From positions 86,475 through 150,474 of the forward strand of contig NZ_BMDW01000008.1 in the NCBI RefSeq assembly GCF_014636175.1: 64,000 nucleotides of DNA, given 5' to 3'. Below the pieces are notes generated by a model. That model saw nothing but the letters and a program-made list of their open reading frames with translations, was not told where the DNA came from and ran no database searches. This DNA is from Sphingomonas psychrolutea (GTDB lineage Bacteria; Pseudomonadota; Alphaproteobacteria; Sphingomonadales; Sphingomonadaceae). Positions 51,707-60,959 of this stretch are shown one piece after another. A program made the translations under genes and the position numbers. Each line of letters opens with the position of its first letter. Within the stretch, counting starts at the first letter, position 1.

Positions 51707-54700
51707 TGAACTACGCCGAATTGCAAGTGACGACGCATTTCTCGTTCCTGCGCGGCGCCTCCTCGCCCGAGGATCTGTTCGCGACCGCCGCGGTGATGGG
51801 CATGGCCGCGCTCGGCGTGACCGATCGCAATTCGGTCGCGGGCGTGGTGCGCGCGCTGTATGCCTGTGACGAACTGGCCAAGCAGGGCCTGCGCATCCGC
51901 CCCGTCTCCGGCTGTCGGCTCGATCTGGTCGATGGCACCGCATTGCTCGTCTGGCCGCAGGATCGCGCCGCGTGGAGCCGCCTGACGACGCTGCTGACGA
52001 TCGGCAAGGGCCGCGCCGATCCGCAGCACGGCGAGAAAGGCCAATGCTTCCTCCATTGGGACGATGTCGCGGCACATGCCGCGGGTCTGGTTGCCGCCCT
52101 CGTCCCAGGGCTCGACCCCGAACCGACCCCCGCCGACGAGGTCAATTTGCGCTGGATGGCCGAGCTGTTCCCCGATCGCGGGCATGTCTGCCTCACGCAT
52201 CACCGCCGCCCGCGCGAGGCGGCACGGCTCGCCGCATTAGCTCAGGCCGCGCGCCGGTTCGGCCTCACCCCGCTCGCGACCGGCGATGTGCTGTATCACG
52301 ACCCCGACAAGCGCATGCTGCAGGATGTCGTGACCGCAATCCGCGAGAAATGCACGATCGACGACCTCGGCCTACGCCGTGAACGCAGCCTCGACCGGCA
52401 TTTGAAACCCCCCAGCGAAATGGCGCGGCGCTTCCGCGATCTGCCGCACGCACTCGCGGCGGGGGAAGCGATCGTCGAGCGCTGCACCTTTTCCTTGCGC
52501 GAGCTGAAGCACCAATATCCCGACGAGCGCGTGATGCTGGCGCACACCCCGCAGAAATCGCTCGAGAAGATGGCATGGCGCGCGCTCAACGCCCGCTTCA
52601 CCCCCACGCGCCCGAGCCAACGCTATCGCACACTCCTGACCAAGGAACTCAAGCTCGTCCGTCACTGGAACTATGCCGCTTATTTCCTCACCGTGCATTC
52701 AATCGTGCAATTTGCGCGCAGCCAGGAAATCCTGTGCCAGGGGCGCGGATCGGCGGCGAATTCGGTGATTTGCTTCGTGCTCGGCATTACTTCGATCGAC
52801 CCCGTCGTCCACCAATTGCTGTTCGAACGCTTCCTGTCCGAAGACCGCGCCGAACCGCCCGACATCGACGTCGATTTCGAACATGAACGGCGCGAGGACG
52901 TGATCCAGTGGATCTATCAGACGTACGGCCACCACCACGCCGCGCTCACCGCCGTCGTCAGCCGCTTCCGCGCGCGCGGCAGCATCCGCGAAGTCGGCAA
53001 GGTGCTCGGCCTGCCCGAGGACATGACCGCCGCGCTTGCCAGCCAGGTGTGGGGCTGGTCGAACGACGGCGTGCCCGACGAACATGTCAAGGCGCTCAAC
53101 CTCGATCCGAGCGAACCGCGCCTCGCGCTGGCGCTGGAGCTCGCGCAGCAATTGCTCGGCACGCCGCGGCATTTGTCGCAGCATCCCGGCGGCTTCGTGC
53201 TGACGCGCGACCGGCTCGATTCGCTGATCCCGATCGAGCCCGCCGCGATGATCGACCGCCGCGTAATCGAATGGGAAAAGGCCGATATCGAATATCTGAG
53301 CTTCATGAAGGTCGATATTCTGGGCTTGGGCATGCTCGGGTGCCTGCGCCGCGCCTTTACTTTGCTCGAACGGCATAAGGGGCAGGTCGTCACGATGGGA
53401 TCGGCCACGCTGCAGGGCAACGATCCCGCGACCTATCGGATGATCCAAGCGGCCGATACGCTCGGCACCTTCCAGATCGAGAGCCGCGCGCAAATGTCGA
53501 TGTTGCCGCGGATGCGCCCGGTCGATTTCTACGACCTCGCGATCCAGATTGCGATCGTGCGCCCCGGCCCGATCCAGGGCGACATGGTCCACCCCTATCT
53601 CAAACGCCGCGAACAGATGCGCAGCGGCAAGATCGAGATCGAATATCCCAGCCCGAAGCTCAAAAGCGTCCTCAAGAAAACGCTCGGCGTGCCACTGTTC
53701 CAGGAACAGGCGATGCAAGTCGCGATCATCGGCGCCGGCTTTTCGCCCAATGAGGCCGATCAATTGCGCAAGGCGATGGCGACCTTCAAGATGACCGGCG
53801 GCGTCGGCGAATTCGAGGAACGGCTGATCGCGGGCATGCGCCGCAACGGCATTACCCAAGCCTTTGCCGAACGGCTGGTGCAACAGATCAAGGGCTTTGG
53901 CAGCTACGGTTTTCCCGAAAGCCATGCCGCGAGCTTCGCCAAGATCGCCTACGCCTCGTGCTGGCTGAAATGCCATCACCCCGATATATTCTGCGCGGCA
54001 TTGCTCAACGCGCAGCCAATGGGCTTTTACGCGCCCGCGCAAATCGTCCGCGATGCGCGGGAGCATGGGGTGGTGATCGAACCGCTGTGTGTGAACCGCA
54101 GCGATTGGGATACGATCGTTTTAAGTTCCCTCTCCCTTCGGGAGAGGGAAGGGGCCCACGCCGAAGGCGTGGGAAGGGTGAGGGCGACAGCTCCTGATCA
54201 CCCTCACCCTTCCGTCGCTTCGCTCCTCCCTCCCTCTCCCGCTGGGAGAGGGATCCCCCTCCGCCTCGGCCTGCGCATCGTGCTCGGCCTGTCGGGCGAA
54301 GACGCCGGCCGCATCCTGCTCGCGCGCGCCACGCGCCCGTTCGCGTCGGTCGAGGATCTGTGGCGGCGCACCGGCGTGTCGCGCGGCACGCTCGAGAAAA
54401 TCGCGCAGGCCGATGGCTTTCACGGCCTCGGACTCGACCGGCGGCAAGCGCTGTGGGCAGTCAAGGCGCTCGGCGAAAAGCCGCTGCCGTTGTTCGCCGC
54501 GACCGAATCCGCCGCCGAACCGCAGGTCACGCTCACCGCGCTCACCGCGGGGCGCGAAGTGGTCGAGGATTACCGCGCGACACAATTGTCGCTGCGCGCG
54601 CATCCAGTCAGTTTCTTACGCGGCGCACTCGATCTGCGCCGCATCACCCGCTGCGGCGATTTGAAGGGGTTAAAGGACGGCACCCGCATCGAAGTCGCCG

Positions 54701-55122
54701 GCCTCATCCTCGTGCGGCAACGCCCGGGCAGCGCCAAGGGCGTGGTGTTCGTCACGCTGGAGGACGAAACCGGCATCGCCAACGCGATCCTGTGGCCCGA
54801 CAAGTTCGAAGCACAGCGCCGCACCGTGATGGGCGCGGCGATGCTCGGCATCACAGGCCGCGTGCAATGCGAAAGCGGCACGATCCACGTCATCGCCGAC
54901 CGCATTACCGATCTGACCGGGTTACTGCGCCAGATCGGCGACTTGGATTTGCCCGACATGACGATGCCCGGCGACGGCGCGACGCATGGCGGCACGATCG
55001 ATCCGCGCGACCGCAAGCCCGAGTGGAAACCCACCCCACAACGCGCGCTAGAAAGCTGGCCCCCGCGCGAACGGCGCGGTGATGGTGACCTGATCCCGAT
55101 CAGGAGCCACGATTTTCACTAG
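51706..55122 (+). CDS. dnaE2: Error-prone DNA polymerase DnaE2, with palindromic element inside
   Basis: A 1138-residue C-family polymerase for translesion synthesis in the SOS response. The N-terminal PHP domain starts AELQVTTHFSFLRGASSPEDL; the palm carries GRGSAANSVICFVLGITSIDP and PPDIDVDFEHERREDVIQW with the catalytic Asp residues; later FGSYGFPESHAASFAKIAYA, and an OB-fold near residues 990-1060 (RIEVAGLILVRQRPGSAKGV). About residues 807-849 are encoded by a palindromic element (54125-54252), in frame, between the helix-hairpin-helix region and the DPHRDP-like C-terminal part. No Shine-Dalgarno sequence or SOS box is seen before this ATG; normally it would follow imuB, but the toxin-antitoxin pair intervenes. 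Confidence 0.93.
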   Translation: MNYAELQVTTHFSFLRGASSPEDLFATAAVMGMAALGVTDRNSVAGVVRALYACDELAKQGLRIRPVSGCRLDLVDGTALLVWPQDRAAWSRLTTLLTIGKGRADPQHGEKGQCFLHWDDVAAHAAGLVAALVPGLDPEPTPADEVNLRWMAELFPDRGHVCLTHHRRPREAARLAALAQAARRFGLTPLATGDVLYHDPDKRMLQDVVTAIREKCTIDDLGLRRERSLDRHLKPPSEMARRFRDLPHALAAGEAIVERCTFSLRELKHQYPDERVMLAHTPQKSLEKMAWRALNARFTPTRPSQRYRTLLTKELKLVRHWNYAAYFLTVHSIVQFARSQEILCQGRGSAANSVICFVLGITSIDPVVHQLLFERFLSEDRAEPPDIDVDFEHERREDVIQWIYQTYGHHHAALTAVVSRFRARGSIREVGKVLGLPEDMTAALASQVWGWSNDGVPDEHVKALNLDPSEPRLALALELAQQLLGTPRHLSQHPGGFVLTRDRLDSLIPIEPAAMIDRRVIEWEKADIEYLSFMKVDILGLGMLGCLRRAFTLLERHKGQVVTMGSATLQGNDPATYRMIQAADTLGTFQIESRAQMSMLPRMRPVDFYDLAIQIAIVRPGPIQGDMVHPYLKRREQMRSGKIEIEYPSPKLKSVLKKTLGVPLFQEQAMQVAIIGAGFSPNEADQLRKAMATFKMTGGVGEFEERLIAGMRRNGITQAFAERLVQQIKGFGSYGFPESHAASFAKIAYASCWLKCHHPDIFCAALLNAQPMGFYAPAQIVRDAREHGVVIEPLCVNRSDWDTIVLSSLSLREREGAHAEGVGRVRATAPDHPHPSVASLLPPSPAGRGIPLRLGLRIVLGLSGEDAGRILLARATRPFASVEDLWRRTGVSRGTLEKIAQADGFHGLGLDRRQALWAVKALGEKPLPLFAATESAAEPQVTLTALTAGREVVEDYRATQLSLRAHPVSFLRGALDLRRITRCGDLKGLKDGTRIEVAGLILVRQRPGSAKGVVFVTLEDETGIANAILWPDKFEAQRRTVMGAAMLGITGRVQCESGTIHVIADRITDLTGLLRQIGDLDLPDMTMPGDGATHGGTIDPRDRKPEWKPTPQRALESWPPRERRGDGDLIPIRSHDFH
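54125..54252. repeat. Palindromic element inside dnaE2
   Basis: Left arm CCCTCTCCCTTCGGGAGAGGG, right arm CCCTCTCCCGCTGGGAGAGGGA-like, each itself a hairpin, joined by GGGTGAGGGCGACAG / CTCCTGATCACCCTCACCC. An additional inner hairpin is CCCACGCC-GAA-GGCGTGGG. The element is read through in frame with no stop and encodes a Ser/Pro/Arg-rich insert (SLSLREREG, PPSPAGRG). Confidence 0.9.
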
Positions 55123-55149
55123 CTCCCCTCCCTTTCAGGGAGGGGAGCT
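55121..55149. terminator. Perfect hairpin between dnaE2 and the FAH-family gene
   Basis: AGCTCCCCTCCCT (55121-55133), loop TTC, AGGGAGGGGAGCT (55137-55149): a perfect 13-bp stem that overlaps the last bases of the dnaE2 stop codon and lies between convergent genes. There is no T-run, so termination is an inference. Confidence 0.5.
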
Positions 55150-55159
55150 AGCTCGCGCC

Positions 55160-56164
55160 TCAACCCACCACCGTCTGTTCGATCACCCCGAAGATCGGGT
55201 GGCGCTTGTCGTCCTCGGCCCAGATGCGCACCGTGTCGCCCGCTTTCAGGAACGGCGTGTGCGGGCTGCCGCTGCGGAGCATCTCGACTGTGCGCATTTC
55301 GGCGAGGCACGAATAGCCGACTCCGCCCTCGGCGATCGGCTTGCCCGGGCCGCCATCGGCACCGCGGTTGGAAACGGTTCCCGAACCGATGATCGTCCCA
55401 GCACACAGCGCCCGCGTCTTGGCGGCGTGGGCGATCAGCGTGCCGAAATCGAAGGTCATGTCCTCGCCTGCATCGGCGCGGCCGAACGGCGTGCCGTTGA
55501 GATCGACGCACAGCCGCCGGTGCAGCTTGCCCTCCTGCCACCACGCGCCGAGCGCATCGGGGGTCACGAAGACGGGTGAGAAGGCGCTGGCCGGCTTCGA
55601 TTGGAAGAAGCCGAAGCCCTTGCCCAGTTCGCCGGGGATGAGATGGCGCAAGCTGACGTCGTTGGTCAGCCCGACCAGCCGCACGCTGGCCAGCGCATCC
55701 TCGCGGCTCGCGCCCAAGGCTACGTCGCCGGTGACGACGACGACTTCGGCTTCGAAATCGCAGCCCAGTGCCTCGTCCGCGAACGGGATCGGGTCGCGCG
55801 GGGCCAGGAACCCGTCGGAGCCGCCCTGATACATCAGCGGATCATGCCAGAAGCTGTCGGGCAAATCCGCGCCGCGCGACTGCCGCACCAAAGCAACATG
55901 GTTCACATAGGCCGAGCCATCGGCCCATTGATACGCGCGCGGCAGCGGGGACGCAGCGGCATGTTCGTGGAAGCGCCGCATCGGGATCATCTCATGCTCG
56001 AGATCGGTCGCGAGGTTCTGCAGATCGGGCAAGAGCCTGTCCCAATCGTCGAGCGCCGCTTGCAACGTCGGCGCGATATGCGCCGCATCGGCGCACCAGG
56101 CGAGATCGTTCGATACGACGACGAGTTGCCCGTCGCGACCCGATTTGAGGCTGGCCAGTTTCAT
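55160..56164 (-). CDS. Fumarylacetoacetate hydrolase-family protein
   Basis: A 334-residue protein with the FAH fold, which hydrolyses C-C bonds in beta-diketone-like acids in aromatic degradation. The metal-binding acidic residues are in GCDFEAEVVVVTGDV (Glu-Ala-Glu), followed by LVGLTNDVSLRHL, KGFGFFQSKPASAFSPVFVTPD and TIIGSGTVSNRG. The N-terminal 110 residues form the cap domain typical of two-domain FahA-like proteins. The start is ATG 56164. It may be fumarylacetoacetase of tyrosine catabolism, but no partner (homogentisate dioxygenase, maleylacetoacetate isomerase) is adjacent, so the substrate stays open. Confidence 0.87.
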   Translation of the reverse strand: MKLASLKSGRDGQLVVVSNDLAWCADAAHIAPTLQAALDDWDRLLPDLQNLATDLEHEMIPMRRFHEHAAASPLPRAYQWADGSAYVNHVALVRQSRGADLPDSFWHDPLMYQGGSDGFLAPRDPIPFADEALGCDFEAEVVVVTGDVALGASREDALASVRLVGLTNDVSLRHLIPGELGKGFGFFQSKPASAFSPVFVTPDALGAWWQEGKLHRRLCVDLNGTPFGRADAGEDMTFDFGTLIAHAAKTRALCAGTIIGSGTVSNRGADGGPGKPIAEGGVGYSCLAEMRTVEMLRSGSPHTPFLKAGDTVRIWAEDDKRHPIFGVIEQTVVG

Positions 56165-56191
56165 GCGCGCTCTCCTAGCGTTTTTCACACC

Positions 56192-56272
56192 CTATCCGTT
56201 CGCTTCGAGCGAAGTCGAGAAGCCATTCGCCGGATGGGTGATGTTTCTCGACTTCGCTCGAAACCAACGGAG
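56192..56272. repeat. Palindromic element, CCGTTCGCTTCGAGCGAAGTCGAG family
   Basis: Inverted repeat of about 80 nt between the FAH-family gene and the acyl-CoA dehydrogenase: CCGTTCGCTTCGAGCGAAGT plus CGAGAA on the left, TTCTCGACTTCGCTCGAAAC plus CAACGG on the right. Inner CATTCGCCGGATGGGTGATG. It occupies the divergent upstream region and could affect both promoters. Confidence 0.8.
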
Positions 56273-56338
56273 GGAGTTGACGCTTCCGGAAACTCCCCCC
56301 AAACCGGTCAAAACAAGTTGCAAGAGAGGACCTATCCC

Positions 56339-57496
56339 ATGTCGTCGCTCGACACCGTGCCCGGACGCTTCGCCTATACCGAGGATCATGAGGCGTTTCG
56401 CCAGACCGTGCGCAGCTTCCTGCAAAAGGAAGGCGTGCCGCACGTCAACGAATGGGAGGAAAACAAGCTCGTCCCCAAATCCTTCTGGATGAAAGCGGGC
56501 GAAATCGGGATGCTCTGCCCGACCGCGCCCGAGGCGTATGGCGGGCTCGGCCTCGATTTCGGCTATAATGCGATCGTCGATGAAGAGATGTCGTATAACG
56601 GCGTCCCCGCCGGCTTCTCACTGCAATCCGACATCGTCGCCGGCTATATCGAAACCTATGGTTCGGAGGAGCAGAAGCAACACTGGCTGCCCAAGATGGT
56701 CTCGGGCGAAGTCATCACCGCGATCGCGATGACCGAACCGGGCACGGGGAGCGATTTGCAGGCAATCTGCACCAGCGCCAAAAAGGACGGCAACCATTAC
56801 GTCATCAACGGCTCCAAGACCTATATCACCAACGGCCAAAATACCGATCTGACGCTGGTCGTCGCCAAGACCGATCCCGACGCCAAGCCCGCGTGGAAGG
56901 GCATGTCGATCATCCTGGTCGAAAGCGACCGCGACGGCTTCAAGAAGGGCCGCAAGCTCAACAAGATTGGCATGGAGGCAGCCGACACCAGCGAGTTGTT
57001 CTTCGAGGATGTCCGCGTGCCGATCACCAACTGCCTGGGCGAGGAAGGCAAGGGCTTCATCTATCTAATGAGCCAATTGCCGCAGGAGCGTTTGTCGATC
57101 GCGGTATCGGTGCAGGCCTCGGCGCAAAAGGCGTTCGACGAAACGGTGGAATTCACCAAGACGCGCAAGGCCTTTGCCGGGATGGTGTTCGATTTCCAGA
57201 ACACGCGCTTCGTGCTGGCGGACCTTAAGGCGAAGCTCCAGGTCGGCTGGGCGCATCTCGACTGGGCGATCGCGCGGCATTTGAAGGGGGAGCTGACCAA
57301 TGAGGAAGGTGCCGCCGCCAAGCTGTGGCACACCGATCTGCAATGGGAAGTGATGGACAAGTGCCTGCAGCTGCATGGCGGAGCCGGCTATATGAACGAA
57401 TATCCGATCGCCCGCGCGTGGCGCGCGGCGCGCGTGACGCGCATCTTCGGCGGCACGAACGAGATCATGAAGGAACTGATCGGGCGCTCGCTCTAG
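56339..57496 (+). CDS. Acyl-CoA dehydrogenase family protein
   Basis: A 385-residue FAD acyl-CoA dehydrogenase. Motifs: PEAYGGLGLDFGYNAIVDEEM, TAIAMTEPGTGSDLQAI around 128-144, KTYITNGQNTDLTLVVAKTD, and the C-terminal LQLHGGAGYMNEYPIARAWRAA and IFGGTNEIMKELIGRSL. The substrate class is not deducible; the pattern resembles long-chain or isovaleryl-type members used in fatty-acid and amino-acid degradation. The start is ATG 56339 with GAGAGGAC upstream; the frame extends further into the antisense of the FAH gene and is not coding there. It ends before a strong hairpin. Confidence 0.9.
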   Translation: MSSLDTVPGRFAYTEDHEAFRQTVRSFLQKEGVPHVNEWEENKLVPKSFWMKAGEIGMLCPTAPEAYGGLGLDFGYNAIVDEEMSYNGVPAGFSLQSDIVAGYIETYGSEEQKQHWLPKMVSGEVITAIAMTEPGTGSDLQAICTSAKKDGNHYVINGSKTYITNGQNTDLTLVVAKTDPDAKPAWKGMSIILVESDRDGFKKGRKLNKIGMEAADTSELFFEDVRVPITNCLGEEGKGFIYLMSQLPQERLSIAVSVQASAQKAFDETVEFTKTRKAFAGMVFDFQNTRFVLADLKAKLQVGWAHLDWAIARHLKGELTNEEGAAAKLWHTDLQWEVMDKCLQLHGGAGYMNEYPIARAWRAARVTRIFGGTNEIMKELIGRSL

Positions 57497-57509
57497 CAGG
57501 CACATAACG

Positions 57510-57533
57510 GGCCCGACGGCGTCCCGTCGGGCC
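57510..57533. terminator. Hairpin downstream of the acyl-CoA dehydrogenase gene
   Basis: GGCCCGACGG (57510-57519), loop CGTC, CCGTCGGGCC (57524-57533): a perfect 10-bp stem between convergent genes, followed by a smaller GTCC...GGAC hairpin. Probably a bidirectional terminator, although no clear T-run follows. Confidence 0.6.
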
Positions 57534-57569
57534 TGATATCCCCGTCCCTTTCAAGGACAGGGCGACTCC

Positions 57570-57815
57570 TTACAGCGTGTTGCCTGCGACTGCATTCGTC
57601 TCGGGTCCGGCCTGATCGACGAGCGTCGCATTATCAGCCTCATCGCTTCCGTCTGCGCCGTTGCCGAGCGTTGCGTTGTCGATCTCGCTTGCATTGGCAG
57701 GCGCGGTGTCATTCAGGCTCGCATCCGCCGTTTTGCCGTTACCCCACCAGTCGCACGCCGCGAGCGGCAACGCGAGGCTGGCGACGAGCGCCAGCGGCAT
57801 GATCTTTTTCATCAT
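57570..57815 (-). CDS. Small Asn/Asp/Ala-rich lipoprotein
   Basis: An 81-residue lipoprotein. Signal sequence KKIMPLALVASLALPLAAC with lipobox LAAC, then WWGNGKTADAS and a low-complexity acidic tail repeating NATLGNGADGSDEADNATLV and AGPETNAVAGN. It should be attached to the outer or inner membrane through the Cys. The start is ATG 57815 (or the adjacent ATG 57812) with GGAG upstream. Small Asn-rich lipoproteins of this type are frequent in sphingomonads and have no known function. The gap to the divergent amidohydrolase gene (57816-58024) shows nothing clear. Confidence 0.72.
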   Translation of the reverse strand: MMKKIMPLALVASLALPLAACDWWGNGKTADASLNDTAPANASEIDNATLGNGADGSDEADNATLVDQAGPETNAVAGNTL

Positions 57816-58024
57816 CGTCGTCTCCGATTCGGTGCCCAAGTCACGGTGTCCCGCCGCAACTTCACAAGCACGATCAATTCATACTCTTTCACTGGGAAAT
57901 GAATCAAGGCTTTTTTGGGGCAGAATGTGGCGATTATGTGGAAACGCCTCAATCCATTGACACCTCATCGGAAAGTCCGGATTGTCGGGGCGAAAACCAA
58001 ACGGCCAAAGGCCAAGGGGACTGC

Positions 58025-59464
58025 ATGATCCGGAACGCCAGGACCGCCACTTCACGAACCTTGCTCACGGCAGTCGCGACGTGCGCGCTGCTCGCCGGCT
58101 GTGCGAGCGACGGCGGGGCGAAACCCGCCACCGCCTCCTCCAAGCCTGGCCCCGGCATGGGCAAGGGCTATAGCCACGACCCCTTTCCCTCGACCTACAA
58201 AGCCTATCCCGGCGTGCCGACGCTGGTCACCCACGTCACGATCTTCGACGGCGAAGGCGGGCGGATCGACGATGGATCGGTGTTGTTCGCCGATGGCAAG
58301 ATCGTCAGCCTCGGCCAGAGCGTCGCGGCGCCCGCGGGGGCGACCGTCATCGATGGCACCGGCAAGACGCTGACCCCCGGCATCATCGACATTCACAGCC
58401 ATCTCGGCGACTATCCCTCGCCCGGCGTACAGGCCAATTCCGACGGCAATGAAGCGACCGGCCCGGTCACCGCCGACGTCTGGGCCGAACATAGCGTGTG
58501 GCCGCAAGACCCCGGCTTCAGCCGCGCGCTGACCAATGGCGGCGTCACCACGCTCGAAATCTTGCCCGGCTCGGCCAATTTGATGGGCGGGCGCTCGGTC
58601 GTCATCAAGAACGTCTATGCCCGCACCGAACAGGGCATGAAATTCCCCGGCGCGCCCTATGGCCTCAAGATGGCGTGCGGCGAGAATCCGAAGCGCGTCT
58701 ATGGCGGCAAGGGGCGCGAACCCTCGACCCGGATGGGCAATGTTGCGGTCGACCGGCAGACCTGGGCCAAGGCCGTCGAATATAAGCGCAAATGGGACAA
58801 ATACGAAAAGGACGGCGGCGAAGCGCCCAGTCGCGACATCGCGATGGACACGCTGCGCGGCGTACTGTCGGGCGAAATCCTCGTCCAGAACCATTGCTAC
58901 CGCGCCGACGAAATGGCCATCGTCATGGATATGGCGAAGGAATTCGGCTATCATGTCAGCGCGTTCCACCACGCAGTCGAAGCGTACAAGATCGCCGATC
59001 TTTTGAAAACCAACGGCACCTGCGCCGCCGTCTGGGCCGATTGGTGGGGCTTCAAGATGGAATCGTACGACGCGATCGGCGAGAATCTCGCGCTGCTGCA
59101 AAAAAATGGTGCGTGCGGCATGATCCATTCGGACGATGCCAACGGCATCCAGCGTTTGAACCAGGAAGTCGCCAAGGCGCTCGCCTCGGGGCGGCGCGCC
59201 GGGATCGACATTTCGGACGCGGTCGCGTGGGAATGGCTGACTTACAATCCCGCCAAGGCGCTCGGCATTGCCGACAAGACCGGCAGCCTCAAGCCCGGCA
59301 AGATGGCCGATGTCGTGTTGTGGAACGGCAATCCGTTCAGCGTGTACACCCGCCCCGAAAAAGTGTGGATCGACGGCGCGCTGCTCTACGATTCAGGCAA
59401 TCCGAAGCTCAGACCCGTGTCCGATTTCGAACTTGGCCAGCCCGGCTCGGGAGATGTGAAGTGA
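58025..59464 (+). CDS. Exported amidohydrolase, lipoprotein
   Basis: A 479-residue metal-dependent amidohydrolase with a lipoprotein signal (LLTAVATCALLAGC, Cys26). The TIM-barrel metal motif is intact: LTPGIIDIHSHLGDY (His124, His126), NHCYRADEMAIVMDMAKEFGY, HVSAFHHAVEAYKIAD and the final Asp in GMIHSDDANGIQRLN. C-terminal PAKALGIADKTGSLKPGKMADVVLW is the usual composite-domain strand. Members hydrolyse cyclic amides or dipeptides; the substrate is unknown. The ATG at 58025 has AAGGGGA upstream. It overlaps the next amidohydrolase gene by GTGA, and the two are likely subunits or partners. Confidence 0.9.
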   Translation: MIRNARTATSRTLLTAVATCALLAGCASDGGAKPATASSKPGPGMGKGYSHDPFPSTYKAYPGVPTLVTHVTIFDGEGGRIDDGSVLFADGKIVSLGQSVAAPAGATVIDGTGKTLTPGIIDIHSHLGDYPSPGVQANSDGNEATGPVTADVWAEHSVWPQDPGFSRALTNGGVTTLEILPGSANLMGGRSVVIKNVYARTEQGMKFPGAPYGLKMACGENPKRVYGGKGREPSTRMGNVAVDRQTWAKAVEYKRKWDKYEKDGGEAPSRDIAMDTLRGVLSGEILVQNHCYRADEMAIVMDMAKEFGYHVSAFHHAVEAYKIADLLKTNGTCAAVWADWWGFKMESYDAIGENLALLQKNGACGMIHSDDANGIQRLNQEVAKALASGRRAGIDISDAVAWEWLTYNPAKALGIADKTGSLKPGKMADVVLWNGNPFSVYTRPEKVWIDGALLYDSGNPKLRPVSDFELGQPGSGDVK

Positions 59465-60756
59465 AACGCCTCCTGCTCCTCAGCGTCGCGTTCTTCGCGA
59501 CGCCAGCCACCGCGCAAAGCGTTGCGATCACCAATGCCAAGCTCGTAATCGGCGACGGCTCTGCCCCGATCGAGGGCGGCACTGTCGTCGTCCAGGGCGG
59601 ACGCGTGATCGCCGCGGGCAAGTCGGTCGCGGTCCCGGCGGGCATGCCGAGCGTCGATGCCGGCGGCAAATGGGTCACCCCCGGCATCGTCGCGGGCTTC
59701 ACGCGGATGGGCATCGTCGAATCCGACGGGATCGAGGAAACCAACGACACCGCCGCGCGCGGCAGCCCGTTCCACGCCGCGATCGATGTCGCCCCCGCCG
59801 TCAACCCGGCGACCTCCTCAATTCCGCTCAACCGTGCCGAGGGCATCACGCGCGCCATCGTCGCGCCCGACAATGACGGGTCGATCTTCGCCGGATTGGG
59901 CGCGGTGATCGATCTCGGCGTTGACCGTGCGCCCATCACCAAGGCGCGCGCCTTCCAGTTCATGGAATATGGCGGCGGCGGGTCGCGCAGCGGCAACAGC
60001 CGCCCGGCGATGATCGCGATGTTCCGCAACGCGCTGGCGCAAGTGAAGGACTATGTCCGGTCTCCCGCTGCCTATCCCGATCAGGGCAAGGACGCGTTGC
60101 TTACGCGCGCCGATGCCTCCGCGTTGGTACCGGTCGCGAATGGCACGATGCCGCTGCTGATTCATGTCGAACGCGCCTCGGACATGCTCGCGCTGATCGA
60201 TCTGAAGCGCGATTATCCGGCGCTCAAACTGGTGTTCGTCGGCGCCGCCGAAGGCTGGCTCGTCGCCCCGCAGATCGCCGCCGCACACATCCCCGTCATC
60301 GCCTCGGCACTGACCGATTTGCCCGCGACCTTTGACCAGCTCGGCTCGACGCAATCGAACATCGGGCGAATGAAGGCGGCGGGCGTCCTCGTCGGCATCG
60401 GCACGATCGACGACAATGAAGCGCGTCAGGCACGGCTCGAAAAGCAATATGCCGGCAATCTCGTTGCGCTGACCAAGCTGCCTGGCGCGACCGGGCTCGA
60501 CTGGAACGCCGCCTTCGCCGCGATCACCTCGATCCCGGCCGAGGTCATCGGCATGGGCGGCGAGATCGGCTCGCTGAAGGCTGGTCGCCGCGGCGACGTG
60601 GTGATCTGGGACGGCGATCCGCTGGAACTTGGAACGGGCGTCAACGCAGTCTGGATCGACGGGATCAAGCAACCGCTGCGCACACGCCAGGATGCGTTGC
60701 GCGATCGCTACATGCTGCCGGGCGAAGGGGCACTGCCCAAGGCCTATGAACGGTAA
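59461..60756 (+). CDS. Exported amidohydrolase-like protein lacking the HxH motif
   Basis: A 431-residue secreted protein (signal peptide KRLLLLSVAFFATPATA, starting at GTG 59461) with the amidohydrolase layout: N-terminal beta-sandwich DGSAPIEGGTVVVQGGRVIAAG, the site that should read DxHxH is TPGIVAGFTRMG (about 73-84) and has no His, and the C-terminal MGGEIGSLKAGRRGDVVIWDGDPLEL is normal. The metal-binding pair is therefore missing, so this protein is probably a non-catalytic partner of the upstream enzyme, with which it is translationally coupled, or uses a different site. Confidence 0.85.
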   Translation: MKRLLLLSVAFFATPATAQSVAITNAKLVIGDGSAPIEGGTVVVQGGRVIAAGKSVAVPAGMPSVDAGGKWVTPGIVAGFTRMGIVESDGIEETNDTAARGSPFHAAIDVAPAVNPATSSIPLNRAEGITRAIVAPDNDGSIFAGLGAVIDLGVDRAPITKARAFQFMEYGGGGSRSGNSRPAMIAMFRNALAQVKDYVRSPAAYPDQGKDALLTRADASALVPVANGTMPLLIHVERASDMLALIDLKRDYPALKLVFVGAAEGWLVAPQIAAAHIPVIASALTDLPATFDQLGSTQSNIGRMKAAGVLVGIGTIDDNEARQARLEKQYAGNLVALTKLPGATGLDWNAAFAAITSIPAEVIGMGGEIGSLKAGRRGDVVIWDGDPLELGTGVNAVWIDGIKQPLRTRQDALRDRYMLPGEGALPKAYER

Positions 60757-60959
60757 CCGCATCGGTGCGGTTACCGCCAAGCTAAGGCTCATCGTTTTAG
60801 CGTAGACCGTCGTCCCCTTCTGAGCGCCGTCTATAATGCGCTGAAATGGGGCGCGGTCGGCCCCGGGGCAGGGGCGATGAGATTGATGGACGGACGGCGT
60901 TACTGCCAGCACGAAGCCCGGAAAGTGCGCGCTGGCTGCCGTCGCGGGCGATCCGGCGG

